64,000 bases of DNA from Liolophura sinensis (taxonomy: Eukaryota > Mollusca > Polyplacophora > Chitonida > Chitonidae): positions 2,232,001 to 2,296,000 of the forward strand of contig NC_088302.1 in NCBI RefSeq assembly GCF_032854445.1. The letters are read 5' to 3'. Under the pieces are notes generated by a model that saw only the letters and a list, made by a program, of their open reading frames with translations, did no database searches and was not told the DNA's origin. Position 1 is the stretch's first letter. Every line of letters starts with the position of its first letter. The translations under genes were made by a program, and so were the position numbers. This document shows positions 47,601-55,499 of the stretch, piece by piece.

Positions 47601-47678
47601 GTAGTCACGGCCACAGCCCAGCCCGGGGGTTTGACAAAAGTGACAGATAGCCCCGCTGCCAAATCTCCGGCCCCGTGA
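14593..47678 (+). CDS. NFRKB: NFRKB (INO80G), INO80 chromatin-remodelling complex subunit, complete coding region
   Basis: Nuclear factor related to kappa-B-binding protein, a metazoan-specific INO80 subunit that also holds the deubiquitinase UCHL5 in an inhibited state. Twenty-three coding exons, all GT-AG and phase-consistent, sum to 4050 nt (1349 residues; human has about 1300). The ATG at 14593 follows an in-frame TGA by three bases. Domains: acidic N-terminal motif CVLGHEQVSLPELL (23-33 region); DEUBAD about 37-150, with GGENFKFGNPL; an acidic stretch DTSSEEDLP; a basic run HKRRRTEDL; QDIMFRCQAIRK; a helical region about 400-530 with SLNPWFSQQPNW; the winged-helix-like domain about 541-696 with VVRPTTQEEK, GYESVVGPVKGVY, REHNLLISDRPSYVTIL, VRDAAARLPNGEGTR and VNRKLWVYLHR; then a Ser/Thr/Pro/Gln-rich low-complexity tail of about 650 residues ending in APA-rich sequence before TGA. 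Introns carry most of the minisatellites of the window. Confidence 0.97.
14942..15019 (+). CDS. NFRKB: NFRKB coding exon 2 (start of DEUBAD)
   Basis: Residues 35-60. Acceptor CTTTTTGCAG, donor TCA|GTTAGT. It encodes FREILSQETW and DEQRQHLS, the first DEUBAD helices. Confidence 0.92.
15662..15717 (+). CDS. NFRKB: NFRKB coding exon 3 (DEUBAD)
   Basis: Residues 61-78 plus two bases. Acceptor ACTTGCAG, donor CTCAG|GTTGTT. It encodes QFLPDFPKGSEED, as in the family. Confidence 0.92.
16541..16736 (+). CDS. NFRKB: NFRKB coding exon 4 (DEUBAD core)
   Basis: Residues 79-144. Acceptor TGTTTTAG, donor CGTCAG|GTGGGC. It holds GGENFKFGNPL, the position of the hairpin that blocks UCHL5 in the human protein, followed by the helical FFAPDIAKYSALCRKG and YYAKLLQEILLARQ. 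Confidence 0.95.
17197..17309 (+). CDS. NFRKB: NFRKB coding exon 5
   Basis: Residues 145-181 plus two bases. Acceptor TGTTGTCAG, donor ATCAA|GTAAGC. It encodes a linker (FIYTPPPRDNSLENR) before the KYIKILKEV helix completed in the next exon. Confidence 0.9.
17582..17655 (+). CDS. NFRKB: NFRKB coding exon 6
   Basis: Residues 182-206 plus one base. Acceptor TTTTCAG, donor GAAAG|GTACAT. It encodes ILKEVREECEVEDTSSEEDL, matching the conserved helix and acidic serine cluster of NFRKB. Confidence 0.93.
17656..20353 (+). other. NFRKB intron 6 (2.7 kb)
   Basis: No coding signal recognised on either strand. It holds only a short 32-bp tandem repeat near 19251 and a short T-rich acceptor. Confidence 0.7.
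19251..19378. repeat. 32-bp tandem repeat, four copies
   Basis: The unit ACTTCTCAGCCATTTCATAT and the following 12 bases recur at 19251, 19283, 19315 and about 19347. Confidence 0.8.
20354..20494 (+). CDS. NFRKB: NFRKB coding exon 7
   Basis: Residues 207-253 plus one base. Acceptor TATATAG, donor GTTG|GTATGT. Proline-rich linker (YPLPSPDHPPPSVV), weakly conserved, kept by frame and position. Confidence 0.85.
20808..20920 (+). CDS. NFRKB: NFRKB coding exon 8
   Basis: Residues 254-291, ending phase 0 at donor CTG|GTAAGT. The acceptor is the less usual TCTCAAG. It encodes DDYVHMLRTHKRRRTEDL, equivalent to the conserved basic segment before the QDIM motif. Its last 54 bases are also the first part of the 97-bp array that follows. 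Confidence 0.93.
20867..22515 (+). repeat. 97-bp exon-donor tandem array, 17 copies
   Basis: 1649 bases, exactly 17 x 97. Each unit has the 54 bases that end exon 8, the splice donor (GTAAGT; GTGAGT in copy 2) and about 43 bases of intron. Copy 1 is the genuine exon end; sixteen copies lie in intron 8. Copies 5-8 (from 21255) and 9-12 (from 21643) share the same order of point variants, a 388-bp higher-order duplication. Confidence 0.97.
23216..24125. repeat. About 86-92-bp minisatellite, roughly ten copies, NFRKB intron 8
   Basis: Units contain GGACAGGTTCCCTCAGCTGT, GTGTACACATGTA, ACATCTACATGTAACTACAA and GATACTGTAAACAG. Early units are 86 bp apart. Short GATACTGTAAACAGTGGAC pieces continue to about 24175, shortly before exon 9. 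Confidence 0.9.
24325..24418 (+). CDS. NFRKB: NFRKB coding exon 9
   Basis: Residues 292-322 plus one base. Acceptor GTTGAACAG, donor CATCT|GTGAGT. It encodes DCPDMDTQNIMLQDIMFR, matching the family motif around NDIM. Confidence 0.92.
24731..24962 (+). CDS. NFRKB: NFRKB coding exon 10
   Basis: Residues 323-399 plus two bases. Acceptor GTGTTGTAG, donor CAAGA|GTGAGG. Lys/Arg-rich first half (VKKRVKARERPERKLKRE), then acidic; corresponds to the K-rich coiled region and KSE/EEP segment of NFRKB. Possible nuclear localisation signal. Confidence 0.9.
25178..25292. repeat. 29-bp tandem repeat, four copies
   Basis: ACAACAGCGACTGACTTTAC plus nine bases repeats at 25178, 25207, 25236 and 25265, in NFRKB intron 10. 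Confidence 0.9.
25742..25844 (+). CDS. NFRKB: NFRKB coding exon 11
   Basis: Residues 400-434. Acceptor TTTTGCAG, donor CCAAG|GTCAGT. It encodes NFFSLLRDLINEFDDAKVT, matching the SSFFSLLLEIL helix of human NFRKB. Confidence 0.92.
25907..26045. repeat. 24-bp tandem repeat, about six copies, NFRKB intron 11
   Basis: The unit CACACTTTCAGAAATGACAT plus TATG recurs with substitutions (CTTTAAG, ATAACAT). Confidence 0.85.
26305..26455. repeat. About 24-bp tandem repeat, roughly six copies, NFRKB intron 11
   Basis: CATACCGGGTGTTCAAGTCA-like units recur, differing in ACTGGG/ACCGGG and CACG/CTCG. Confidence 0.8.
27430..28152. repeat. 18-bp minisatellite touching the exon 12 acceptor, about 40 copies
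   Basis: Units are variants of GTGTCAGTCAGTGTTGGT; the right third uses GTGTACCAGTCAGTGTAT. The last unit ends about five bases before the exon 12 acceptor. A period divisible by three produces long open frames on both strands; none resembles a known protein. Confidence 0.95.
28157..28283 (+). CDS. NFRKB: NFRKB coding exon 12
   Basis: Residues 435-476 plus one base. Acceptor TACTTGCAG, donor CTCG|GTAAAT. It encodes MEEKVREWQESS and SLNPWFSQQPNW, strongly matching the family. Confidence 0.94.
28647..28836 (+). CDS. NFRKB: NFRKB coding exon 13
   Basis: Residues 477-539 plus two bases. Acceptor TGTTCCAG, donor AGGAT|GTGAGC. It encodes FIPFLDYKERAQQWKWIG and LLPLFKHWLENKDD, matching the segment before the winged-helix domain. 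Confidence 0.94.
29027..29712. repeat. 86-88-bp minisatellite, about eight copies, NFRKB intron 13
   Basis: Units include CAGTCAGTGATCCGTCCACT, GTGACCGATCACACACAC, GGTAGACCTACGTGCTGGCT. Starts about 190 bases after exon 13. Confidence 0.93.
29713..31310 (+). other. NFRKB intron 13, middle part
   Basis: AT-rich sequence; no coding match, array or recognisable element was seen on either strand. Confidence 0.6.
31323..31679 (+). mobile_element. tRNA-derived SINE with CACT-repeat tail, full length
   Basis: The left end is tRNA-like: an A-box-like CAGTTGGTAGAGCG and a B-box-like GGTCGAGTCACACC. The element ends in ACTCACTCACTCACTCGCTC. Flanks CGCTTGTAAACT (31311-31322) and CGCTTGCAAACT (31680-31691) form a 12-bp target-site duplication with one mismatch. 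It lies in NFRKB intron 13. Confidence 0.88.
32136..32196 (+). CDS. NFRKB: NFRKB coding exon 14 (start of winged-helix-like domain)
   Basis: Completes Ile540 and runs to 560. Acceptor CTCATTACAG, donor GAGCAG|GTAAGT. It encodes KTNFVVRPTTQEEKDIFKEQ. Confidence 0.94.
32205..32350 (-). mobile_element. Truncated tRNA-SINE, tail and body only, NFRKB intron 14
   Basis: TTTATTTGATTGGTGTTTTA, GCTGTACTAAAGAAAATTTC and AACATTATGGTGGGAG match the same SINE family as at 58150 in reverse orientation; the tRNA-like head is lost. It begins within about ten bases of the exon 14 donor. Confidence 0.85.
32939..33113 (+). CDS. NFRKB: NFRKB coding exon 15 (winged-helix-like domain)
   Basis: Residues 561-618 plus one base. 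Acceptor CATTACAG, donor TTAG|GTAAGT. It encodes PHKAFTYVLHGYESVVGPVK and SDRPSYVTILTL, nearly invariant in NFRKB. Confidence 0.97.
33195..33490. repeat. About 41-bp minisatellite, seven copies, NFRKB intron 15
   Basis: Unit: CACCATATGTATGTCAGTTT, GAATTATCACC, ACCTAATA. Starts about 80 bases after exon 15. Confidence 0.92.
33878..33984 (+). CDS. NFRKB: NFRKB coding exon 16 (winged-helix-like domain)
   Basis: Residues 619-654. Acceptor TTGTTTCAG, donor GCACAG|GTAAGC. It encodes VRDAAARLPNGEGTRGDICE and LLKDSGFIAP. Confidence 0.97.
34063..34110 (+). mobile_element. tRNA-like SINE head fragment
   Basis: TGGCATGGATAGCTCAGTAG followed by ATAGAGC resembles the head of the CACT-tailed SINE at 31323. 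It is followed by a threefold repeat of GGCACCCTAATTACAGTATA to about 34220. Confidence 0.55.
34395..35670. repeat. 50-bp minisatellite, about 25 copies, NFRKB intron 16
   Basis: Unit: GATGATTAGGATTAAACTAT, GATGAGGATGACAATATAGA, ATATTTACCT. Left units are nearly identical and exactly 50 bp apart (for example 34461 and 34511); from about 35040 they degenerate and include short units. Ends about 45 bases before exon 17. Confidence 0.95.
35714..35837 (+). CDS. NFRKB: NFRKB coding exon 17 (end of winged-helix-like domain)
   Basis: Residues 655-695 plus one base. Acceptor CTTTGTAG, donor TTTG|GTGAGA. It encodes INTVVSGALDRLHYEKDPCV and LWVYLHRNRTEEEF. Confidence 0.97.
35930..36440 (+). mobile_element. 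tRNA-SINE with internal 99-bp tandem expansion
   Basis: Head-side SINE sequence (GTTCAAGTTGAGCTCATGCT) leads into a 99-bp unit starting at 35986, 36085, 36184 and 36283 (the last one shorter), then the SINE tail ATATTCTTGAGTATGGTGTA, ACACCAACCAAATAAA. The unit is the SINE body (CTCTCCGGCCGCACATGGGA, CCTGCGGTTGGTCATG). As 99 is a multiple of three, frames stay open on both strands; these are not genes. Confidence 0.92.
36639..36712 (+). CDS. NFRKB: NFRKB coding exon 18
   Basis: Residues 696-720. Acceptor TTTTGCAG, donor ATCG|GTGAGG. It encodes EKIHQAQGAAVKAKKSLQ, matching the basic helix after the winged-helix domain. Confidence 0.95.
37266..38169 (+). CDS. NFRKB: NFRKB coding exon 19 (long low-complexity exon)
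   Basis: Residues 721-1021 plus one base, the largest exon (904 bases). Acceptor TTTGTCATCAG, donor CAGG|GTGAGT. Ser/Thr/Pro/Ala-rich with little order expected (TASVGSVSKTSTANHS near its start, TTIKIQ at its end). The frame continues open past the donor to 38249, but the donor and phase fit splicing to exon 20. Confidence 0.92.
38170..39150 (+). other. NFRKB intron 19, left part
   Basis: AT-rich intron sequence without a recognised element or coding match before the 21-bp array. Confidence 0.6.
39151..41490. repeat. 21-bp minisatellite, about 110 copies, NFRKB intron 19
   Basis: Units are variants of GGTGTGACTGGATTACAACA plus G, with alternatives GAGCACAACAG and GGTGGGACT. The 2.3-kb block fills most of the intron. 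Its period of 21 keeps many frames open (TGAQQGV or SHPVVIQ heptads), explaining apparent 300-residue proteins. Confidence 0.97.
41695..41910 (+). CDS. NFRKB: NFRKB coding exon 20
   Basis: Residues 1022-1093 plus one base. Acceptor TTGTCATTAG, donor AAAG|GTAAGG. Gly/Pro/Thr-rich tail segment (NIVPGGKPIHLSGKPL). Confidence 0.9.
41911..43430 (+). other. NFRKB intron 20
   Basis: 1.5 kb without an array, a SINE or a recognised coding segment; one of the few unrepeated introns. Confidence 0.6.
43431..43631 (+). CDS. NFRKB: NFRKB coding exon 21
   Basis: Residues 1094-1160 plus one base. Acceptor CTTGTTACAG, donor ACCAG|GTAACT. Ser/Val/Gln-rich tail (GIVVTQLAPGSLSLRP at its end). The exon end and donor resemble the array unit that follows. 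Confidence 0.9.
43632..46672 (+). repeat. About 58-bp exon-donor-like minisatellite, roughly 50 copies, with higher-order repeats
   Basis: Units read AGACAGACCAGGTAACTGTA, TGAAGGTGTTGGCTAGATTG, TCAGTCATCCAGGCTCTC. The segment TCAGAC..ACCAGGTAACTGT is shared with the end of exon 21 and its donor. Higher-order copies are spaced 691 bp (44001 and 44692) and 270 bp (about 46052 and 46322). It fills nearly all of intron 21. Confidence 0.95.
46806..46931 (+). CDS. NFRKB: NFRKB coding exon 22
   Basis: Residues 1161-1202 plus one base. Acceptor CTCCTCCCCAG, donor TCAAG|GTAAGA. Gln-rich (LSQAKLLNQSG, QFIVQQAPASF). Confidence 0.9.
47236..47678 (+). CDS. NFRKB: NFRKB coding exon 23 (terminal)
   Basis: Residues 1203-1349 and stop TGA at 47676-47678. 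Acceptor TTTGTCACCAG. Gly/Pro/Thr-rich tail; GGKPGQNIQLVKTVLSQHAG and a final SPAAKSPAP, similar in character to the KQAPEQQ end of the human protein. Confidence 0.92.
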
Positions 47679-48634
47679 TTCAAGGCTTGACAAAACTCAA
47701 GAACCTTTCACAATATCATCTTAACTGCCCCTACAGCATGACCATGCTATAAGTCTTCAGGCATTTTGTACATATGTATAAAGATTTTCATAAACATGTG
47801 TACACAGTGTGCAGTGTGACACATTTTGAGAATGTCTGTCTGGACAGTAAACCTGTGGTAACTAGTGACCATATACAAAAAGCAGTTGTAAAGTTGTGAG
47901 GTTATAGAGTGATATGTCTTGGCCAGTTGATCTTTCACATACATGTACTTTCACGAGAAATTTTTCATAAGCTTGCCATTCCTGTACTGATATGCCTATT
48001 TATTTGTAGTATACATACATGTGTGTACTGTCACATGTGCGACATATTTTCCTTGCTAAACTTTCATCTAAATTGAACACATTGCCTGACTGAGAATTGT
48101 ATTGATGTTAGAAAGATGTTTTCAGGTTCGTTTGGAGGGTAAGATGATAACCTGCTGAAAAATTGTAAGCTTGAGCAACAAAAGAATTAATTCATTACAT
48201 TTTTAGACCTCTAAAATGCATTTTTGGGGCAGAATTTGAGGTTATGGCATGGCATGACAGCAGTCAAATGCTTTAACACCAGCTTCTTACCCGCCATGCC
48301 ATCATCCACATAACCTCCTGACTATCATCCCTACCTTTATAAATCAGACTACTTTTTCCCAAGTCATCTGGCTGGTGAGGTTTTGTAGGTTCCGTTTTGA
48401 TTGCAAGTGCATAACAACCCAACCAGGGTGCACAGATCACATACAATGTTAGGAAACAAAAAGCGGAATAATGATATTAGTGTCTTCTTCGTTACGTGTG
48501 CCCCTTGTACCTTAGTGCTATCAAAAGTGTGAATTTAACAGGTGCTGTTCCACAGAATCAGGTGCAGAATCCTTTTCACTTCACGCAGGTTTTGTGTTAA
48601 AGAGCTCCTCTGCATGGCAGACAGCAATGCATTC

Positions 48635-48800
48635 TTTATTGTCTTTTTATTTGATTGGCGTTGTGTGCTGTACTCAAGTATATTTCAACTATATGATGAT
48701 AGTTTGGTTTAAGACATTAGGCAGAAGCCAGAGAAAACCTCCACTATTCTCCAAGGACCACAGCTGCACCAGTCAAAGCTGCCGTATCATGGGCTTAAGT
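48635..48800 (-). mobile_element. Decayed tRNA-SINE
   Basis: TTTTATTTGATTGGCGTTGT, GCTGTACTCAAGTATATTTC and AGGCAGAAGCCAGAGAAAAC are degraded matches to the SINE at 58150 in the same orientation. Confidence 0.75.
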
Positions 48801-49070
48801 TGAATTTGAGCCTCTGACCCCATTGGTCAGGAGCTGAATCTGAGCCTCTGACCTCATTGGTCAGGAGCTGAAGTTGAGCCTGTCACCTCATTGCTCAGGA
48901 GCTGAATTTGAGTCTGTCACCTCATTGGTCAGGAGCTGAATTTGAGCCTGTCACCTCATTGTTCAGGAGCTGAATTTGAGCCTGTCACCTCATTGGCCAG
49001 GAGATGAATTTGAGCGCGTGTCCTCATTGGTCAGGAGATGAATTTGAGCTTGTCACCTCATTGGTCAGGA
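48795..49070. repeat. 34-bp minisatellite derived from the SINE, eight copies
   Basis: Unit TCAGGAGCTGAATTTGAGCC plus TGTCACCTCATTGG at 48827, 48861 and onward. It matches the SINE stretch GAGCTGGACTTGAACTCACA..CGCATTGG that should follow at exactly this place. Confidence 0.9.
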
Positions 49071-50685
49071 ACAATCATTACACTTTACTCTATTGTTTAA
49101 ACGCAGGCATTCAGATCTGTACCGAAGGCAAAAGTAAGCATAATGGAGTGGTTTGTCTGTCAGAGAAAGTTACGTGTAAATGCTGAAGCCAGTAAATAAC
49201 TGATCACAGGTGAGATATATATCTAGAAAATGTACAATACACAGGAGTTAATGTATCCTCTAGCACTCATCTGCCTTCCTGTACAATTTCCCCTCCAGGG
49301 TTGCCGTATGTGATGTTACATGGAGTGAAGATGTGCACATGGTTACTCTATGTACAAGGCCCATTTCCTCCCGTATTAGGCTATATTGTTTGACATATTT
49401 AGACCTCCTTCATCTTGTGTACATTACAGTCCTTTACCATACGGAGAATGTACATAGGGCTGCAGCTCTACCTGTATACAGGAATCATAGGCCGGATAAA
49501 ATTAATACACTGTGTAGTCCTACTACTGCTGCTATGCTTCATATCAGACGTTTAGGTCTAGGTTAGCAAAAGTTGGGGACACTTGGGGAGTAGTGGTTGG
49601 TGGGTGTAATGTTAGAAAACAAGAACTCTGCGCTCATGTCATGTCTACATGTACGCCTGTTAGAAAGTCAGAATGCTTGCACTGTAAGCATGGACGTACA
49701 CGTGGAAAAAAACAGGTCTATCAACGGCCACCTTTTTATGTCGTGTTAATGAGTCAAGAGTTTGCATTATAGGCGTCCCACCCTGTATTAGCAGGACTTC
49801 AGTAACATTCTACATGTATGTGTATAGTAGTACATAGATGTAGTGTGCTTGACATAATGCCAAAGCATACATACCCCAAATATACTGGGAAGTCCCATGT
49901 TACACTACTGAGCCCGTTAGGGTTGTTACATGAGCATTATCATGTAACTCTGGCTCTCCGTCCTTCCGTTTGTCCGTTTTGCACTCCAAACCCCTTGAAA
50001 GGAATTTGTGCGGACATCAAGTGATGGTCATTGTTTATACTCACACATGTGCCTGTTGAACTTTTCAAAATAATACATTCATTTGCATATTAATCAGCTT
50101 AAATGTTCTAACTGTTATGACCAAAATATTCATGGTTGAGAGGAGTTCTGCAGTTGAACTGATATTTTCGCAAATGTTTTATTTGCCATTTTTGTAAGGT
50201 TATGGTATAAAAAGCCAAATGAGAGATTATTTGGAATGTATGCTTTGGCATATGTTAGGCTTTTGAGTTATCGGCAAGATGCTTCCACTCAGTCATATTG
50301 ATGGAGTGTGTGCCAATAATCAGTTTGGCACTGAAAGGAGCTCTGCAAGATTGAAAGAGGGTTTTGTGTTTTTAGAAATTCAGAAATGTATGTAACAAAA
50401 TCACCTGATACATAGATGTATACTAGCTGTGCTATGTGAATCATAAGTAACTTTTGTATGATGAAAAGGAGCTTGTTTTTTTCTTCATTTCTGCTTTGTT
50501 ACATTGTATGGTGAGGTTTATCAGAGATCTGTTGGAGATGTATTTACACGTATGCTCATCACTGCAGCAGAATTACATACATGATAATGAGAATTGTAAA
50601 TAATGCAACGCATGTACTTAGAAAATATTTATCATTTGATGTAAATATTTGTGTCCAAGGTTTGTTTCTCTCAAGTTTGTTGTCT

Positions 50686-50691
50686 AATAAA
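50686..50691 (+). terminator. Candidate polyadenylation signal of NFRKB
   Basis: AATAAA about 3.0 kb after the stop codon and 50 bases before the 47-bp array. Chosen because no earlier AATAAA was seen downstream of the stop. Confidence 0.4.
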
Positions 50692-50734
50692 TCCAATCTG
50701 TTACAAACATTCTGTGTGGTCTTTTCCCATTGTA

Positions 50735-52356
50735 CATCTCAGCATGGAGAGACAGCCTACATTTACATGTAATCATGTGTATATCTCAGTGTGGACACAG
50801 CCTACATTTACATGTAATCATGTGTATATCTCAGTGTGGCGACAGCCTACATTTACATGTAATCATGTGTACATCTCAGTGTGGAGACACAGCCTACATT
50901 TACATGTAATCATGTGTACATCTCAGTGTGGAGACACAGCCTACATTTACATGTAATCGTGTACATCTCAGTGTGGAGAGACAGCCTACATTTACATGTA
51001 ATCATGTGTACATCTCAGTGTGGAGACACAGCCTACATTTACGTGTAATCATGTGTATATCTCAGTGTGGAGAGAGCCTACATTTACATGTAATCATGTG
51101 TATATCTCAGTGTGGAGACACAGCCTACATTTACATGTAATCATGTGTACATCTCAGTGTTGAGACACAGCCTACATTTACATGTAATCATGTGTACATC
51201 TCAGTGTGGAGACACAGCCTACATTTACATGTAATCATGTGTACATATCAGTGTGGAGACACAGCCTACATTTACGTGTAATCATGTGTACATCTCTGTG
51301 TGGAGACACAGCCTACATTTACGTGTAATCATGTGTATATCTCAGTGTGGAGACACAGCCTACATTTACATGTAATCATGTGTACATCTCAGTGTGGAGA
51401 CACAGCCTACATTTACATGTAATCATGTGTACATCTCAGTGTGGAGACACAGCCTACATTTACATGTAATCATGTGTACATATCAGTGTGGAGACACAGC
51501 CTACATTTACATGTAATCATGTGTACATCTCAGTGTGGAGACACAGCCTACATTTACATGTAATCATGTGTACATCTCAGTGTGGAGACACAGCCTACAT
51601 TTACATGTAATCGTGTACATCTCAGTGTGGAGAGACAGCCTACATTTACATGTAATCATGTGTACATCTCAGTGTGGAGACACAGCCTACATTTACATGT
51701 AATCATGTGTACATCTCAGTGTGGAGACACAGCCTACATTTACATGTAATCGTGTACATCTCAGTGTGGAGACACAGCCTACATTTACATGTAATCATGT
51801 GTACATCTCAGTGTGGAGACACAGCCTACATTTACGTGTAATCATGTGTACATCTCAGTGTGGAGACACAGCCTACATTTACATGTAATCATGTGTATAT
51901 CTCAGTGTGGAGACACAGCCTACATTTACATGTAATCATGTGTATATCTCAGTGTGGAGACAGCCTACATTTACATGTAATCATGTGTACATCTCAGTGT
52001 GGAGACACAGCCTACATTTACATGTAATCATGTGTACATATCAGTGTGGAGACACAGCCTACATTTACATGTAATCATGTGTACATCTCAGTGTGGAGAC
52101 ACAGCCTACATTTACATGTAATCGTGTACATCTCAGTGTGGAGACACAGCCTACATTTACATGTAATCATGTGTATATCTCAGTGTGGAGACACAGCCTA
52201 CATTTACATGTAATCATGTGTATATCTCAGTGTGGAGACAGCCTACATTTACATGTAATTATGTGTACATCTCAGTGTGGAGACACAGCCTACATTTACA
52301 TGTAATCATGTGTACATCTCAGTGTGGAGACACAGCCTACATTTACATGTACATGT
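50735..52356. repeat. 47-bp minisatellite, about 34 copies
   Basis: Unit CAGTGTGGAGACACAGCCTA, CATTTACATGTAATCATGTG, TACATCT, with few variants (CGTG for CATG, loss of two or three bases). The near identity points to recent expansion. It lies just past the proposed NFRKB poly(A) signal. Confidence 0.97.
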
Positions 52357-52424
52357 AATCATATGCTAATGTGTATGTGCTGGTTACATCCATAAGGTTC
52401 ACTGTAACTCTGAACAAACTGATG

Positions 52425-52622
52425 AGGATGTCCGGTGACATCAGATGTGGATTTACGGTAACACCTGATGAGGATGTACGGTGACATCACGTGGATGTCT
52501 GGCGACATCTGATGAGGATGTCCGGTGACATCTGATGTGGATGTCTGGTGACACCTGATGGTGGGTGACATCTGATGTGGATGCCAGACAACGCCTAATG
52601 TGGATGTCCGGTGACATCTGTG
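52425..52622. repeat. Short minisatellite with GGTGACATCTGATG core
   Basis: Irregular units of GATGAGGATGTCCGGTGACA and TCTGATGTGGATGTC-type, about six to eight copies of mixed 17 and 34 bp length. Confidence 0.8.
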
Positions 52623-53211
52623 GGTGTTCATGCACTAATATGGTTCTACATGCGAGAGAAAATACCTTTCTTGGTACCTGTCTGCCTTACAACACCACAC
52701 ACAGTATAAACAAACACAAAAACTTTCAGCACAATGAGATGACTTTATACAGATGTTGAAATGAACACTAGTTTGATCAAGAAATTATAACCAGCTTTCG
52801 ACTGTACATATATAAACCTTGGCCTGTTGCCATTTATTAAAAATGTAAAATGGTTACATTAAAACCTTTGAGTAATTTCATACAAAAAATATAACACATA
52901 TAGGGTTGATTAAATAAATTTAAAAATGAATTACAATTTGAGCAAGCAACTGGTGTATAATTATATTATCTCGTCCATGTATCCATAAACCCCATCTATA
53001 TGTATATCCTAGTCCAGCATATCACCATATATACATTCATGTAGCACAGTTGCTATGACAACCACAACACATCCAGAATACAATGTTATTCATTAACAAG
53101 TTAGATAAGACTGGTATTAAGGTAAAATCTAAGGCTCTGCATTCTCTTTTTTTTTCTATGAATGCCATATTGTTGATGCAGAGTCAGCAATGGTTAAATG
53201 AAAATACAATT

Positions 53212-53442
53212 CTACAAACAGCCCATGAGAACCAGCTGGCTGCCCAGACAAACAGCCCGTGAGAACCAGCTGGCTGCCCAGACAAACAGCCCGTGAGAAC
53301 CAGCTGGCTGCCCAGACAAACAGCCCGTGAGAACCAGCTGGCTGCCCAGACAAACAGCCCATGAGAACCAGCTGGCTGCTCAGAAAAACAGCCCATGAGA
53401 ACCAGCTGGCTGCTCAGACAAACAGCCCATGAGAACCAGCTG
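53212..53442. repeat. 34-bp minisatellite, about seven copies
   Basis: Unit CAGACAAACAGCCCGTGAGA plus ACCAGCTGGCTGCC, nearly perfect. Confidence 0.93.
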
Positions 53443-53972
53443 GATGGTGTTTTTTGTTTGCCCTGTGACATGAAACCTACCAAATTCACCTCTGTCGTAT
53501 TAGGAGCTCACTGTTAATAAATATGCTCCCATAAGAGGCTTGTACATGTATCTGGAAACTAACTTTCTGCAATTAAGTGATTCTGTCAGTTAAATATTAA
53601 GTCATTTCCTGTCATATGGTGTAGTGTTGCTACCCAAAAATGGTATAAACTATACATGAAAATGACAAGATGCACAAAAGTTATACGAAGTAACAAATGC
53701 TATGTACATGTAAACACTGTCGTTTGGCATAATTTAACTTTGTTTTTTTCACAAAAATAACTTTTTGCACTGGTAGTCAGTAAGTTTGTCAGTTAAATAC
53801 AAATAATCCCCTTGAATATAATCTCCTTATGATGATATGGAAAATCCACCTCCCAAGCTAACGGTGATACCTGACAAAATACAATTCCCTGCGTCATATT
53901 TCAAACCACTGGGCAAAAAAAAAAAATGATAATAATCATAATAAAATCTTTGGATCACTCTTAAATAACTAA

Positions 53973-54056
53973 GCTGAATTGAGGGGTGGTATTTAATGTA
54001 GCTGAATTGAGGGGTGGTATTTAATGTAGCTGAATTGAGGGGTGGTATTTAATGCC
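53973..54056. repeat. 28-bp repeat, three copies
   Basis: GCTGAATTGAGGGGTGGTAT plus TTAATGTA, perfect at 53973 and 54001. Confidence 0.9.
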
Positions 54057-54936
54057 TTTTCTCTCATACACTGGAGCTACTGAAGAAGCTACATCAACAT
54101 GGAATTGTAGTTCTAAACATCTTACACACTCATCCTTACTGATTGTCATTCAGAAATTAAGATGTACACAAAAGCCCTGTCCAAGGTGAATTTCGTGATT
54201 GCATGCCGTTTGTAAAAGTGTTGTTCACTTTGATCCTAACAAAACCACATGTACATTATCCTCACATGCTTAAATGCTTACTTATCACACCTTCAACAGT
54301 TATAAATAAATTATTAGAGCTGTGAAAATGTTCTGAAAATACATTTACATAGATAGTTTGAAGGAATGTACATGGGGAGAAATTACAGTGACAGAATATT
54401 AACATTAAACCTTATAGAAAAATTGGTATTTCAAGATATAAAAGAAATCACATGATCCCTCTGGCATATCAGTGGAAATAATGGAAAGTATGAACTTCAG
54501 GCCATAAAAATAAAACATTATATCCTATATCCCAAGAATTTCAGAGACTGTGTATAATATAAAAATACTTACAATACCATAAATATTCATTACTTCAAGA
54601 TACACGATGGTAATCCAGGCACATTGGGGGGGGGGGAGCAAATTTAGCTTAAAGCTATTATGAGCTATTAAGAAACAATTGACAATTACAGCTAACAAAT
54701 CTTCAGGTGTACAATGGACATTTAACACTATGGTACAAGCTGGAGCAATGCCAATGCATCCTCCACTAAGGACGGTGAATAACAGAAAATGGAGATTTCA
54801 GGAGAGTAATACATGAACACCACCTTAAGCTGGACGTTTTACATGCCTAATGATATGCATTGGTAACCATCTACATGTATAGTGAAGATGAAGAAAGCAC
54901 ATGGACAAGCCAGGGGCAGCAGAACAACCTCAAGAG

Positions 54937-55020
54937 TGGAAGTGACTGTCCCAAAAGTGGGAGGGACTGTCTCAAAAGTGGGAGGGACTAAGTCTCAAAA
55001 CTAGGAGGGGCTAATTCTCA
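54937..55020. repeat. About 21-24-bp repeat, four copies
   Basis: AAAAGTGGGAGGGACTGTCT-like units with decay at both ends. Confidence 0.75.
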
Positions 55021-55499
55021 AGTTGGAAATGGTTCAGTAGCCTGCCTATGAAATGGTGACCCCTGAGGGCAATCAGTATTTTACTAGTAATGGGACATAC
55101 AATACACTACAACTACACTACACATTATATATCATAAATATTTGTCCATGAATGACTGACTATTGCTTACTGCCACATCAGCAATATTTCAGCCATATTG
55201 TGGCAACATTTGTCCATGTACTTGATATGTGTTAATATGTATAATATTAAACTACTTTTTACAAAAAGGTACAATCTGCACTTCAGGACAGGGCAGAAAT
55301 ACAAATATGAAAAAGAGTATAAAAGAAATTCATTCTTGATACACTGAAGGGTCATACATATACATGTACTAGAGAAAATTACCTTAGAACACATAATAAT
55401 ACAGCTCATACAGCTGGACATATAGGGCCTACTTATGCATCAGGACATAAAGTCTACAGATGAAGAATCAACTGATGCACCGGGACAAAAAGTAAACCG

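Larger units (their letters stand above)
47679..50691 (+). other. NFRKB: Probable NFRKB 3' UTR, with AATAAA at 50686
   Basis: No coding match. The first AATAAA I find after the stop is at 50686-50691 (TCTAATAAATCC). A decayed SINE and its derived repeat lie at 48635-49070. The actual cleavage site is unproven. Confidence 0.45.
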
